Translations under genes and position numbers: made by a program
Notes under the pieces: generated by a model
Database searches by the model: none
The model's input: only the letters and a program-made list of their open reading frames with translations
What the model was told of the DNA's origin: nothing
Source of the DNA: Bacillota bacterium
GTDB taxonomy: Bacteria > Bacillota > Limnochordia > Darwinibacteriales > DTU012
Length of the DNA: 64,000 nt
Direction: 5' to 3'
Assembly: GCA_012840925.1 (NCBI GenBank)
Contig: DUVS01000015.1
Coordinates: forward strand, 1 to 64,000
In this document: positions 51,495 through 60,104 of the stretch, one piece after another
Numbering within the stretch: the stretch's first letter is position 1
Layout: every line of letters begins with the position of its first letter

Positions 51495-52390
51495 TGACTT
51501 TGGTGCAAGTTCCCATTGATCAGATCGAGGTTGCTGCTGATCATTTACGTTCAACGCTGGATCAACAGAAGCTTGTCGATTTGATCAATTCTGTCGCCGA
51601 AGTCGGTTTACTGCATCCGATCCTGGTTATAGAGACCGAAGAGGGTTATCGGCTGATCGCAGGATACCGCCGCCTGATGGCCTGCAAAGAACTGGGATTT
51701 GATACCATCACCGCCTTTGTTTTGAGTAAAGATGCGTCATTGAGGCAAATCCAGATCGTTGAAAACATTCAGCGTGAAGACTTGAACCCGATCGATCGCG
51801 CCATGGCTGTCCAGCTGTTTATCCAGGAAAACAAGCTATCTGTACTGCAGGCGAGCAAACAGCTGGGCATACCGCGGACAACGATTAATGACTGGCTGAC
51901 TGTCCTGGATTTACCCCAGCAGTACCAGAATGCTGTTCTCAACAACTACTACGGGGGAAGCTCACCTTTGACATTATCACATGTGGGGCTGGCCAAACGT
52001 TTCGCCAATAAAATAGGCAGCGAAAAGATGCTGAATGTGGTTTTGGACGCAGTGCTGTATTATAACCTCAGCCGTGCTGAAACCCGCACGATCCTGAAAT
52101 TGGTGGCAGGCGCCAAGGATTTGAGTATTGATCAGGCTGTACGTAAAGTCCGCTTGATGCCTCAAGAACGGGATCGGAAAGACGGAAGCCCGGCTTGGAG
52201 TGTCGAACAGCTGATGGCCTCTCTGACCAAATCCGGTGATTACTTGGTCAAGACCGATTTCGAAAGTCTGCAGACCTTAAGTGATAAGCAGAAGCAGGAA
52301 GTGATTCGGCGGGCAAGGGCGCTGAAATTGCTTTTGGACGATGTAATCGAGAAGATCAGCCAACACTCACCATTCACAAAATCGGGATAG
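51494..52390 (+). CDS. ParB/Noc-like DNA-binding protein in the polysaccharide operon
   Basis: A 298-residue protein with the ParB N-terminal domain: VPIDQIEVAADHLR, HPILVIE, and the CTP-binding-type motif RLIAGYRRLMACKELG (the family norm is GERRYRA) with VENIQREDLNPID. The central helix-turn-helix is SVLQASKQLGIPRTTINDWL, and a helical C-terminal region follows. The ATG at 51494 overlaps the cpsB stop (TAATG) and follows AAGGAGG, so it belongs to the export operon. True ParB sits by ParA at the origin; this paralogue may be a local regulator or link export sites to the nucleoid. No parS-like palindrome was seen in the window. Confidence 0.85.
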   Translation: MTLVQVPIDQIEVAADHLRSTLDQQKLVDLINSVAEVGLLHPILVIETEEGYRLIAGYRRLMACKELGFDTITAFVLSKDASLRQIQIVENIQREDLNPIDRAMAVQLFIQENKLSVLQASKQLGIPRTTINDWLTVLDLPQQYQNAVLNNYYGGSSPLTLSHVGLAKRFANKIGSEKMLNVVLDAVLYYNLSRAETRTILKLVAGAKDLSIDQAVRKVRLMPQERDRKDGSPAWSVEQLMASLTKSGDYLVKTDFESLQTLSDKQKQEVIRRARALKLLLDDVIEKISQHSPFTKSG

Positions 52391-52472
52391 CGGCATATGT
52401 TATCTAGGTGTATAGAAAAGTCTCCGTAACAGATAATAAGCTTATACGCTTAACGGAGGTGCGGTGAGGGCG

Positions 52473-52631
52473 ATGACTATATGCAGCCATGCCAGGGCCC
52501 AGGTGGATACCGATGGGGCTGTTGAGTATTTTTGCGAAAAACTAATCTGGCGGATGGGCCTTGATGGGCTTGAACACTGCAGGCAGTGTACATATTACAC
52601 CACTGAAAAAAAACAAGCCGGGACTAAGTGA
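52473..52631 (+). CDS. Small Cys-rich protein, 52 aa, possible zinc ribbon
   Basis: An open frame in the 270-nt gap after the ParB-like gene. It starts at ATG 52473, or at the in-frame GTG 52464, which has GGAGGT 4-5 nt upstream. The product begins MTICSHARAQVD and ends with EHCRQCTYYTTEKK. Cys4/His6, Cys21 and the C-terminal HCRQC (Cys36, Cys39) could hold one zinc ion. The Cys spacing and clean ribosome site argue for a real gene, but there is no homologue I recognise. Confidence 0.55.
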   Translation: MTICSHARAQVDTDGAVEYFCEKLIWRMGLDGLEHCRQCTYYTTEKKQAGTK

Positions 52632-52637
52632 CCGGCT
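52616..52637 (-). terminator. Minus-strand terminator-like hairpin
   Basis: AGCCGG (52616-52621) and CCGGCT (52632-52637) form a 6-bp stem. On the minus strand it is followed by TTG then T8 (complement of 52604-52615). It overlaps the end of the 52-aa gene and could stop antisense read-through. Confidence 0.4.
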
Positions 52638-52658
52638 GCCCGGGAATGGGGAACAAGC

Positions 52659-53096
52659 TTGGTTATTATACGTTGGATGATAGTACTGCTTTATGCACTT
52701 TTTATATTTGTTTTTACCCAAAACTCTGCATCTAGCGCAAGCGCCATGATTGCAAGGTTAGGGGCTTGGTTACCATATCTCAGCCACAATGATATTGTGG
52801 CCATTGTCTGGTACTTGCGCAAGCTGATTCACATAGGGGGCTATTTCCTAGCTCTGATTATGATCTACTCTGCAGTGCTCGCTACACCTCGTCTAAACCG
52901 ATTCCCCTATTCAGTTTCTGTAATCCTTGCATTAGCCCTGGCTGCTTCCGATGAATGGTATCAGACGAAATTCTCTCATCGCAGCGGCAATCTCGGAGAT
53001 GTCATGGTTGATCTAATTGGAATTGTGTTGGCCGTCGCTGCCGTCAAAGCCTTCAACAGCATTAGAAACAAAAGCCAAAAAGCTTCCAGCAACTAG
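52659..53096 (+). CDS. VanZ-like membrane protein
   Basis: A 145-residue protein with about four membrane helices and the VanZ signatures: FTQNSASSASA after helix 1, YLRKLIHIGGYFLLA-like second helix (K, H conserved) and SDEWYQTKFSHRSGNLGDVMVD before the last helix. VanZ proteins give low-level teicoplanin resistance in enterococci; most homologues are of unknown role in the envelope. TTG 52659 follows GGGGAA. Its stop codon shares a CTAG palindrome with the convergent gene. Confidence 0.85.
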   Translation: MVIIRWMIVLLYALFIFVFTQNSASSASAMIARLGAWLPYLSHNDIVAIVWYLRKLIHIGGYFLALIMIYSAVLATPRLNRFPYSVSVILALALAASDEWYQTKFSHRSGNLGDVMVDLIGIVLAVAAVKAFNSIRNKSQKASSN

Positions 53097-53114
53097 TGTG
53101 CGGGAAGCTTTTTT
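53077..53114. terminator. Bidirectional terminator overlapping two convergent stop codons
   Basis: A 11-bp stem, AAAAAGCTTCC (53077-53087) with GGAAGCTTTTT (53103-53113), loop of 15 nt. The loop contains CTAG (53093-53096), which is at once the stop of the VanZ-like gene (+) and of the coiled-coil gene (-). Confidence 0.85.
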
Positions 53115-53278
53115 CCTAACAGGACACTGCGTTCCGGTAAAGTCAGCGAAACATTTTCCAATTCACGGATATATGCCTGCTGTTTACCCAATTCCTTGCG
53201 GAGCATGGCATTTTCTTTTCTTAGGGCCGCAATCTCGTTTTCTAAGCGGGCAATCTCACGCTCAGTCACTGTTGACAT
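53093..53278 (-). CDS. Small coiled-coil protein, 61 aa
   Basis: The protein begins MSTVTEREIARLENEIAAL and continues with heptads of Leu, Ile, Glu and Lys to about residue 45, so it is almost entirely a coiled coil, somewhat like SlyX or short septum-type proteins. The tail is basic. The ATG at 53276-53278 has GGAG 8 nt upstream; an ATG 9 nt further out overlaps that site. No membrane segment. It is convergent with the VanZ-like gene and lies between it and thiI. Function unknown. Confidence 0.65.
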   Translation of the reverse strand: MSTVTEREIARLENEIAALRKENAMLRKELGKQQAYIRELENVSLTLPERSVLLGKKLPAH

Positions 53279-53352
53279 CCGGCTCACTCCTATAACTCCG
53301 TTTAATGCAACGTTTCGCTGTTGTTCTTGAGAATCCTGCTTTTTGCCCTAAA

Positions 53353-54534
53353 TTATGAGAATATCTTAATCGTGTCGGATACGGTGATACATTTGGTCCT
53401 GGCGATTGCTTCCTCCACCAGGGCGTCGATGTCGTATTGGGCTTCCGCTGTCAGCACCTGCTCAAGATGGGGTTTTGTAGCTGGGTTTTTGGGTATAAAG
53501 ACAGTACAGCAATCCTCATAGGGTAGGATCGATGTTTGATAGGTACCGATTTCTCTAGCCAGATCTATGATTTCTTGTTTATCAAGGCCGATTAGGGGCC
53601 GCAGAACTGGCATGGTGGTAACAGCATTAATCGCGTAAATGCTCTCCATCGTCTGGCTGGCCACCTGGCCCAGACTGTCACCGGTGATCAAGGCCAGGGC
53701 GCCTTCCCTCTGGGCCAGCGTGGTACCAATCCGCAGCATCATACGCCGCATCAAGGTGATGTTCAGATCAGGATATCTGCTTTTCTGGAGTGCTTTTTGG
53801 ATCTCGGTGAAGTAGGCGATCCATAGAAGCATCTGGCTTTGACCGGTGTAACCAGTCAAGATCCGAGCCAGATCAATCACCTTTTGTTTGGATCGTTCAC
53901 TGGTAAAGGGATAAGAATGGAAGTGCAGCCCTTCAACGGTGACTCCTCGTTTGAGGGATAAGTAGCCGGCTACCGGACTGTCGATACCGCCGGAGAGCAG
54001 CAGTAAGCCTTTGCCCCCACAGCCGACAGGAAGGCCGCCCAGTCCAGAAATGAATGTATGGTAAAGATACGCACCTTCATTGCGAATCTCAATGTTGAGT
54101 TCGGTTTCAGGTTGATGGACATCTACCGAAAGGCCGGGAAAACTGCGCAGCAGATATCCGCCCACTTCCTGATTCACCGTCATGCTGTCTATGGGAAAAT
54201 GCTTATTGGGCCTTCGAGCTTTTACTTTGAAGGTTGTATTTGGCCGGCCTTCCATGAGCTCGAATGCGGCTTCCTTGATAGCATCCATATTCAGCTCAGT
54301 TTTAAGGGCCGGAGAAACGGAGACGATTCCAAAGACCCGTTTGAGAGCTTCAACAATTGCTTCCCAGTTGTGATCGGATTCAATATAAATGCGCCCATAG
54401 GCTTTGCTGATCTTCTGGTAATCAAGTCCCTTCAAGGCATGGGATATATTCTTGATCAAAAGATCTTCAAACTGGGAACGATTTCTGCCTTTGAGGCTGA
54501 TTTCGCCGTATCTGACCAGGATGATTTGATACAT
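53353..54534 (-). CDS. thiI: tRNA 4-thiouridine sulfurtransferase ThiI
   Basis: Makes 4-thiouridine at tRNA position 8 and, in some bacteria, supplies sulfur for thiamine. The 393-residue protein has an N-terminal ferredoxin-like and THUMP region (about 1-165), the PP-loop LLLSGGIDSPVAGYL (about 180) and a C-terminal adenylation domain with TGDSLGQVASQT and PYEDCCTVF. It lacks the C-terminal rhodanese domain of E. coli ThiI, as is usual in Firmicutes. ATG 54534 follows GGGAGG. iscS lies immediately upstream, providing the sulfur. Confidence 0.96.
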   Translation of the reverse strand: MYQIILVRYGEISLKGRNRSQFEDLLIKNISHALKGLDYQKISKAYGRIYIESDHNWEAIVEALKRVFGIVSVSPALKTELNMDAIKEAAFELMEGRPNTTFKVKARRPNKHFPIDSMTVNQEVGGYLLRSFPGLSVDVHQPETELNIEIRNEGAYLYHTFISGLGGLPVGCGGKGLLLLSGGIDSPVAGYLSLKRGVTVEGLHFHSYPFTSERSKQKVIDLARILTGYTGQSQMLLWIAYFTEIQKALQKSRYPDLNITLMRRMMLRIGTTLAQREGALALITGDSLGQVASQTMESIYAINAVTTMPVLRPLIGLDKQEIIDLAREIGTYQTSILPYEDCCTVFIPKNPATKPHLEQVLTAEAQYDIDALVEEAIARTKCITVSDTIKIFS

Positions 54535-54583
54535 GATTTCCTCCCATCTTCTAGCGCGGTATTTGCAGTATTAGTACCGGCTG

Positions 54584-55741
54584 CTATCCATAAATCTGCC
54601 GTACTTCCCTCACGCTGGCCTCTATTGCATCACAGGCGTAGTCGATCTGTTCCAGGGTTAGTTTGGGCGACAGGCCAATCCGGATGGTGGAGCTTGCCTG
54701 TTCAGGGCTGAGCCCAATGGCTTGCAGCACATGGGAGGCCTTTTGTTTCCGCGAGCTGCAGGCGGCTCCCATTGACAGATAGACTCCTTTTTGCTCCAGA
54801 TAGTGTACCAGGACTTCTGCTCTGATTCCCTCAAACCGGATACTGATGATATGGGGAGCTCCATCGGGAGGGCTGTTGCAGATACTACCGGGAATCTGCC
54901 GCAGCCTGGCAAGGAGATGCGATCTCAACTTGGCCAGTGTGGCGACATGGGCGTCAAACCCGTCCATGGCTAACTGCACTGCCTTAGCCAAGCCAACGAT
55001 TGCCGGTACGTTTTCTGTTCCGGGACGCAGTCCTCCTTCTTGGCCGCCGCCAAACATCAGCGGCTGCAGATGAATCCCGGATTTAATGTACAAAAGGCCA
55101 ATTCCCTTGGGGCCAAAGATCTTGTGGCCGCTGATACTGAGCAGATCGATTTTTAACCTGGTAATATCGAACGGTACAGAACCGAAGGCTTGACACGCAT
55201 CGACATGAAAAACGATTTTTTGCCTGCGGCCTTGATTGGCTTCAGCAATGACCTTGCTGATCTCAGTCATTTCCTGGATTGAACCGATTTCATTGTTGAC
55301 CAGCATAATGCTGATCAAGCTTGTTTTGGGGCGGATGGCTCGAGCTAAATCAGCAGCGTCGATTTTGCCGTGGCTGCCAACCGGCAGCTGTGTTACCTGC
55401 CATCCCATGTTAGCCCTCAAATAGCTGATGGGATTGAGTACTGACGGATGTTCAACAGCAGTGGTGATAATCTGTCCCGGTTTGTGCTGAGCTCGGGCGT
55501 ATCCCAGGATAGCGAGATTATTTGATTCAGTACCGCCGCTGGTAAAACATAGCTCATTAGGATTGACATGCAGTGCTTGGGCAATAAACCTGCGGCACTG
55601 GGTTAAGACTGACTCCGCTTCCACCCCTAACAGGTGGGGTGAGGATGGATTGCCGTATTGCTGGTGCCAATAAGGAGCCATGGCTTCCAGCACCTCTAGA
55701 TCTGCCGGTGTGGTGGCGCTGTGATCTAAGTAGACTTCCAA
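54584..55741 (-). CDS. iscS: Cysteine desulfurase (NifS/IscS type)
   Basis: PLP enzyme that takes sulfur from cysteine; here it most likely feeds ThiI. The 385-residue protein has YLDHSATTP at the N-terminus, SGGTESNNLAI, the PLP lysine in SISGHKIFGPKG and the catalytic cysteine in MGAACSSRKQKASHVL. The start is TTG 55741 behind AAGAGGGG. It is preceded by an extended -10 promoter and followed 49 nt later by thiI, the common iscS-thiI pair. Confidence 0.96.
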   Translation of the reverse strand: MEVYLDHSATTPADLEVLEAMAPYWHQQYGNPSSPHLLGVEAESVLTQCRRFIAQALHVNPNELCFTSGGTESNNLAILGYARAQHKPGQIITTAVEHPSVLNPISYLRANMGWQVTQLPVGSHGKIDAADLARAIRPKTSLISIMLVNNEIGSIQEMTEISKVIAEANQGRRQKIVFHVDACQAFGSVPFDITRLKIDLLSISGHKIFGPKGIGLLYIKSGIHLQPLMFGGGQEGGLRPGTENVPAIVGLAKAVQLAMDGFDAHVATLAKLRSHLLARLRQIPGSICNSPPDGAPHIISIRFEGIRAEVLVHYLEQKGVYLSMGAACSSRKQKASHVLQAIGLSPEQASSTIRIGLSPKLTLEQIDYACDAIEASVREVRQIYG

Positions 55742-55765
55742 GAAAATCCCCTCTTTGTTTAGTTT

Positions 55766-55794
55766 ATTCTAGCATATGTCAGTTGCGGCGTCAC
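55766..55794 (-). promoter_or_regulatory. Promoter for iscS-thiI
   Basis: On the minus strand, GTGACG (55794-55789), a 17-nt spacer and TAGAAT (55771-55766), preceded by TGC, giving an extended -10. Confidence 0.55.
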
Positions 55795-55907
55795 GGACAC
55801 TTTCGGCATTTGGCAGCGGGATTCCTCTCGATCGCTCACCTCATGCCTATAATGTGGATGCCGACAAATTTTATGCTCGGGTTGAACGGGGCAGGTTATG
55901 TGATAGC

Positions 55908-55937
55908 AAAAAAAGGGAGCCGACAAACCCAGCTCCC
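55908..55937 (-). terminator. Terminator after the tldD-pmbA operon
   Basis: On the minus strand GGGAGC and GCTCCC (55937-55932 with 55920-55915) form a stem followed by T7 (55914-55908). It lies 27 nt past the pmbA stop. Confidence 0.8.
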
Positions 55938-55963
55938 CTGGTCCAACTGCTGCAGGTTTATGG

Positions 55964-57259
55964 CTATCTGCCGGAAATGGTCACTCCGGAGAAGGCGATC
56001 CAGGGATAGATACCAGATCCGAAATCAACCCGTTCTCTGGAAATATCAATGATGTTCTTGAGCATGTTGATTAAATTACCAGATATCATCGTTTCACTGA
56101 TAGGATACTGGATTTTACCATTTTCGATATAGTAGCTGTTCTTGGCCACACCGGAGAAGTCGCCGTTTTGGCTTGGGTAGCCGCCGGAATAGCGGGCAAC
56201 CATGATTCCCCGGTCAATCTGACTGACGATTTCGTCCAGTGACTTTTCACCTGGCTCAACCACATAACAACCACCGTTGTTGACAGCCCGTTTGAGGCCG
56301 GTTTTATTGGCACCGTACAAAGTCAACAGGAAAGTCTTGAGAATGCCATGGTCGATAATGGTGCAGTTTTCCGCCTGGTATCCATCGCCAGTGATGAAGT
56401 AACCATCGACAATCTCAGGAGAGACAGGCCGGGAATGGATTACCAGCCGGGGATCGGCCACCTGCTGTCCCAGCTTATCTTTGTAGACACTGGTGCCGGA
56501 GATTAGTGCTCCGTCATAGATGGTAATCCCAAATACATAGCTGAGGAAATCCGACAGACAGTCAGGAGTAATGATTACATCACCGACAAATTTCCCGGAA
56601 AGAGTTTGAGTGGTAATCTGTTCACAGGACTGCTGCAAAAGCGTGTCAAGGCTGCCGTAGGCCAAGAGCTCCCGATCCAGTTCTTGGGTAGCATAGCCGG
56701 TGTAATTAAAGGACGAGCTTCGCTCGCCATCGTGGCCGGAAAACATGCTGGAAAACCGATAGATGCCCTTCTCAGTTGTAAAATCGGTTCCATTGCTGTT
56801 GGCAATATAGCGTACCCGATGGGTGAAATCAAAGTAGGCATTATCCAGCATAATCTTGGGATACTTGTTTTTTACCTGCTCCAGGAATTCTTCAAGCCGG
56901 TTATACATTGATTCCTGATTGGGCTTGTTGGGTCCGGTGCGAAACTCGGCCGGTGGCTGATATTCCGCTATGGCATGGGCCGGATCGGGTTCACTGGATT
57001 CGGCGATCTCAATGACCGTGGCAATAGCTTGATCAATTGTTTCCTGGTCCAGTTTATTTACATTATAGCTGCCGCTTTTGTTATCCTTGATGGCGTACAG
57101 ACTGAGGCCATTATTGAACACTGTGCGGATCAAGGTGATTTTGCCAGTCTCCACATTCATTTCATACTTAGTGCTCTGTTCCAGTGAGCAGCTGGCATGG
57201 TCCATGCCATTGGCCTTCAGCTTTTCCAGGGTATAATTGATAATGTCTCGTTCCATCAT
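55964..57259 (-). CDS. pmbA: TldE/PmbA-family metalloprotease subunit
   Basis: Inactive-looking partner of TldD; the TldD/E pair cleaves short unfolded peptides and matures some RiPPs. Residues of this 431-aa protein match PmbA/TldE across the length (DYxxxKG-like beta core, GISGTSVYKDKLGQ, ISGRPVSPE-type strands, NGDFSGVAKNSYYIENG). It lacks the HExxxH found in TldD. The ATG at 57257-57259 has GGGGGCGG upstream; the frame extends to 57289 without a ribosome site. It overlaps the end of tldD by a few nucleotides and is co-transcribed. Confidence 0.92.
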   Translation of the reverse strand: MMERDIINYTLEKLKANGMDHASCSLEQSTKYEMNVETGKITLIRTVFNNGLSLYAIKDNKSGSYNVNKLDQETIDQAIATVIEIAESSEPDPAHAIAEYQPPAEFRTGPNKPNQESMYNRLEEFLEQVKNKYPKIMLDNAYFDFTHRVRYIANSNGTDFTTEKGIYRFSSMFSGHDGERSSSFNYTGYATQELDRELLAYGSLDTLLQQSCEQITTQTLSGKFVGDVIITPDCLSDFLSYVFGITIYDGALISGTSVYKDKLGQQVADPRLVIHSRPVSPEIVDGYFITGDGYQAENCTIIDHGILKTFLLTLYGANKTGLKRAVNNGGCYVVEPGEKSLDEIVSQIDRGIMVARYSGGYPSQNGDFSGVAKNSYYIENGKIQYPISETMISGNLINMLKNIIDISRERVDFGSGIYPWIAFSGVTISGR

Positions 57260-57261
57260 CT

Positions 57262-58641
57262 TTACCGCCCCCCAATATTTACTCGACATTTAATTGCCGG
57301 GCCACCCATACCTACAGGCATAGGTTGCTTCTTGCCGCACATTCCCGATACCGACCAACTCATTTCATTGGAAACCATGGACACAGTCTGGAGCACATCA
57401 AAGGCTACTCCGGAGATAGTGGTATCGAAGATGGCCCGTCCTAGCTTGCCATTCTTGATTTCATAGCCAAGGACGACACCAAACATGAACTCGCTGGTGG
57501 TATCAGCTTGGCCGTTGCTGGGCCGAATCAAGTAATAGCCATCATCGATAGAAGCGATCATATCATCCAGGCTGTCTTTGCCAGGCAGGATTGCTGTATT
57601 GCGCATCCGGATCAACGGCTCATCGGAAAAGGCCCAGGCACGGGCATTGCCCGTAGGTTCGACTCGGAAATGCAACGCGCTTTCCTTATTGTGCAGATAG
57701 CTCTTGAGAATCCCCTGATCGATGATCACTGCGTCTTGAGCCTCAGTTCCCTCATCATCCACGTAGAGGGGAATGGGACAAGTTTTGCCCAGGGCATGAT
57801 GGGCGAAATCCACCAGGCTGATTAAGGGGCTGGCCACCTGTTTGTTCATGTACTTGGCTGCAATTGATCCGCCCAGGACAAGATCGGCTTCGGTGGTGTG
57901 GCCAATAGCCTCGTGAGCCAGAATGCCGCCGAGATCCGCGTCGAGGATGCAATCCTTTACACCCGGTTCGGCATAGACCCCTTCCACCTTGTGGCGCAGC
58001 TGTTCATACAGCTGGTCAATCCCTGGATAAAGCTCGGCAGGATCACCAAAGACATCCTCAAACTGGCCCTGTCTGCCAAAAATATCATAGAGCTCGATGG
58101 GATTGCCGTCTTTTTCCATGGTGAAACCGACAGAGATTAATGATCGGGGATGGAGCGAATACGAGTATGAACCGTCAGAAGTCAACAGGAGCTTTTCCAT
58201 GTCGAGGCAATTCAAACCCACTGAGCGGCTGGTCAGATCCGGATATTTGCCGGCGATATAATGATCAATCTGCTTGACGAAATCAATCAGTTGTTTCTGG
58301 GTTAACCGTGGTTTATTGGTGGAATAATCATGTTCTGCTTTGATGGGTTTAGCTGGCAGGGCTGGCTTGCCCTTGTTTTGCTTGCTGTCCAGAAACGCAG
58401 CATTGGCGGAAGCGGCCTTGATGACCTGCCGGATACTGTTATCGGTGAAATCCGGGCTGGAGGCAAAACCCCAAGAACCGTGCTGGTAAACCCGGGCGGA
58501 GATGCCGCTGGTCGTGGACTTGACATTGCGGACATTATTACCTTTAAGGAATCCAATCGTTACGCTGTGATTTTTATGTGCTCTCAATTCTGTATAACCT
58601 GCAAGTAAAGGTGCATACTTCTCCAAACCAAGTTGTTGCAA
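57262..58641 (-). CDS. tldD: Metalloprotease TldD
   Basis: Catalytic half of the TldD/E heterodimer. The 459-residue protein has the metal-binding HEAIGHTTEAD (HExxxH), the third ligand Cys expected in SGMCGKKQP near the C-terminus, and the DTTSEFMFGVVLGY strand that forms the substrate groove. TTG 58641 follows GGAGGG. The order tldD-pmbA is the usual one. No RiPP precursor, leader peptide or modifying enzyme is visible next to it, so a general peptide-turnover role is more likely here. Confidence 0.95.
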   Translation of the reverse strand: MQQLGLEKYAPLLAGYTELRAHKNHSVTIGFLKGNNVRNVKSTTSGISARVYQHGSWGFASSPDFTDNSIRQVIKAASANAAFLDSKQNKGKPALPAKPIKAEHDYSTNKPRLTQKQLIDFVKQIDHYIAGKYPDLTSRSVGLNCLDMEKLLLTSDGSYSYSLHPRSLISVGFTMEKDGNPIELYDIFGRQGQFEDVFGDPAELYPGIDQLYEQLRHKVEGVYAEPGVKDCILDADLGGILAHEAIGHTTEADLVLGGSIAAKYMNKQVASPLISLVDFAHHALGKTCPIPLYVDDEGTEAQDAVIIDQGILKSYLHNKESALHFRVEPTGNARAWAFSDEPLIRMRNTAILPGKDSLDDMIASIDDGYYLIRPSNGQADTTSEFMFGVVLGYEIKNGKLGRAIFDTTISGVAFDVLQTVSMVSNEMSWSVSGMCGKKQPMPVGMGGPAIKCRVNIGGR

Positions 58642-58732
58642 GTCTATCCCTCCTTGTTTCGTAGCATTACTATTAGTTTAGTCATAGATCGGGGACGTTC
58701 CTTCCATAAATTTCCCGGACAAGCAAAAAGTG

Positions 58733-58761
58733 TTGTCAGTGCTGGTAGATTAGGATATAAT
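58733..58761 (+). promoter_or_regulatory. Sigma-A promoter for aroA-aroB
   Basis: TTGTCA (58733-58738), a 17-nt spacer, perfect TATAAT (58756-58761), 30 nt before the aroA start and divergent from tldD. Confidence 0.85.
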
Positions 58762-58790
58762 CATGGCAAAGTAAACACGGGGGAACGACG

Positions 58791-60104
58791 ATGACAGTAT
58801 TGACTATAGGGTCAACAAAACGACTCCATGGCAAGGTTCGGGTGCCTGGAGACAAGTCTATTTCGCACCGGGCTATCATGCTGGCAGCGCTGGCTACTGG
58901 CAGATCATTAATCGGCAATTTCCTGGTCAGCGAAGACTGCCTGCGCACGGTGGCTTGCATCAGGAATTTGGGCATAAACGTCGAAGTGGAAAATGACACG
59001 GTTTCGGTCTGTGGCAGGGGATTGGACGGATTAACCGAACCGGAAGATGTCCTTGATGCAGGCAATTCTGGAACCACAATGCGCCTTATAGCCGGGATCC
59101 TGGCCGGGCAAAACTTCAGCACAGTGTTGACGGGAGATGCTTCACTGCGCCGCCGCCCCATGGGGCGGATCACCAAACCCTTGCAGTTAATGGGCGCGAA
59201 GATCATCGGGCGGCAATCTGGCAGTTTGGCCCCTTTGGCGATCGAGGGCGGCAAGCTCAAGCCGATTGACTATCAGACTGAAGTGGCCAGCGCACAGCTG
59301 AAATCGGCTATCCTGTTGGCCGGCCTGTTCTGCGAAGGTTGGACCGAGGTTGTCGAACCAGCCAAATCCCGTGACCATACGGAACTAATGCTGAAGGCTT
59401 TCGGCGCTCCAGTTGAGATTGATGGGTTAAAGGTGAGAGTTAGAGGCAGGCATGAGCTGCGGGCTTGCGAGCTTGCTGTTCCGGGAGACTTGTCTTCGGC
59501 AGCGTTTATAATGGTGGCCGCCTGTATTGTACCGGAGGCCAGAGTTGTGATCGAATCCGTCGGGTTAAACCCCACCAGGAGTGGAATTGTTGATATTCTC
59601 AGTCTAATGGGCGCCAACATTACCATTGTCAATCAGCGGGAGAGCATGGGTGAACTGGTTGGCGATCTGATCGTGGAATCGAGCCGGCTTTCCGGTGTGA
59701 CAATCAGTGGTGAGCTTGTGGTCCGGGCAATCGATGAGATTCCGGTGGTGGCAGCAGCGGCAGCTGTGGCCGAGGGGACCACTGAAATCCGGGATGCAGC
59801 GGAACTGAAGGTCAAGGAAAGCAACCGGATTGCTGCCATCACCGGCGAACTGCGCAAGCTGGGGGCAGAGGCCTATGAACTGGCGGATGGGCTGAAAATT
59901 GTGGGAGGAAAGCCGTTGACAGGCACCGTAGTCGACAGCCATCAGGATCATCGCATTGCTCTGGCCCTTGCGGTGATGGCTTTGGCAGCCAAAGGCACCA
60001 CCCAGATTATGGGGGCGGAGTGCCTGGCGGTCTCATATCCAGGCTTTCCACAGACCCTGGCAGAGTTGGGAGGCGTAGTCATTGAATCGGGATCAGAAGT
60101 GTGA
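58791..60104 (+). CDS. aroA: 3-phosphoshikimate 1-carboxyvinyltransferase (EPSP synthase)
   Basis: Sixth step of the shikimate pathway: shikimate-3-phosphate plus PEP gives EPSP. The 437-residue protein has PGDKSISHRAIMLAALA, the DAGNSGTTMRLIAG motif, RRRPMGRI (substrate-binding Arg), QLKSAILLAGLF, the PGDLSSAAF segment and the late ELKVKESNR motif. ATG 58791 follows CGGGGGAA. It overlaps aroB by 23 nt, so the two are translationally coupled; the other aro genes are elsewhere. Confidence 0.97.
   Translation: MTVLTIGSTKRLHGKVRVPGDKSISHRAIMLAALATGRSLIGNFLVSEDCLRTVACIRNLGINVEVENDTVSVCGRGLDGLTEPEDVLDAGNSGTTMRLIAGILAGQNFSTVLTGDASLRRRPMGRITKPLQLMGAKIIGRQSGSLAPLAIEGGKLKPIDYQTEVASAQLKSAILLAGLFCEGWTEVVEPAKSRDHTELMLKAFGAPVEIDGLKVRVRGRHELRACELAVPGDLSSAAFIMVAACIVPEARVVIESVGLNPTRSGIVDILSLMGANITIVNQRESMGELVGDLIVESSRLSGVTISGELVVRAIDEIPVVAAAAAVAEGTTEIRDAAELKVKESNRIAAITGELRKLGAEAYELADGLKIVGGKPLTGTVVDSHQDHRIALALAVMALAAKGTTQIMGAECLAVSYPGFPQTLAELGGVVIESGSEV

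Noticed and set aside
45080-52390. Complete capsule biosynthesis cluster
   Set aside because: Export, chain-length and phosphorylation genes are present but no glycosyltransferase, flippase or polymerase was found in this window.
55964-58641. TldD/E as part of a RiPP (microcin-like) maturation cluster
   Set aside because: No precursor peptide, radical-SAM, cyclodehydratase or dedicated exporter is next to the pair; a general peptide-turnover role is more likely.
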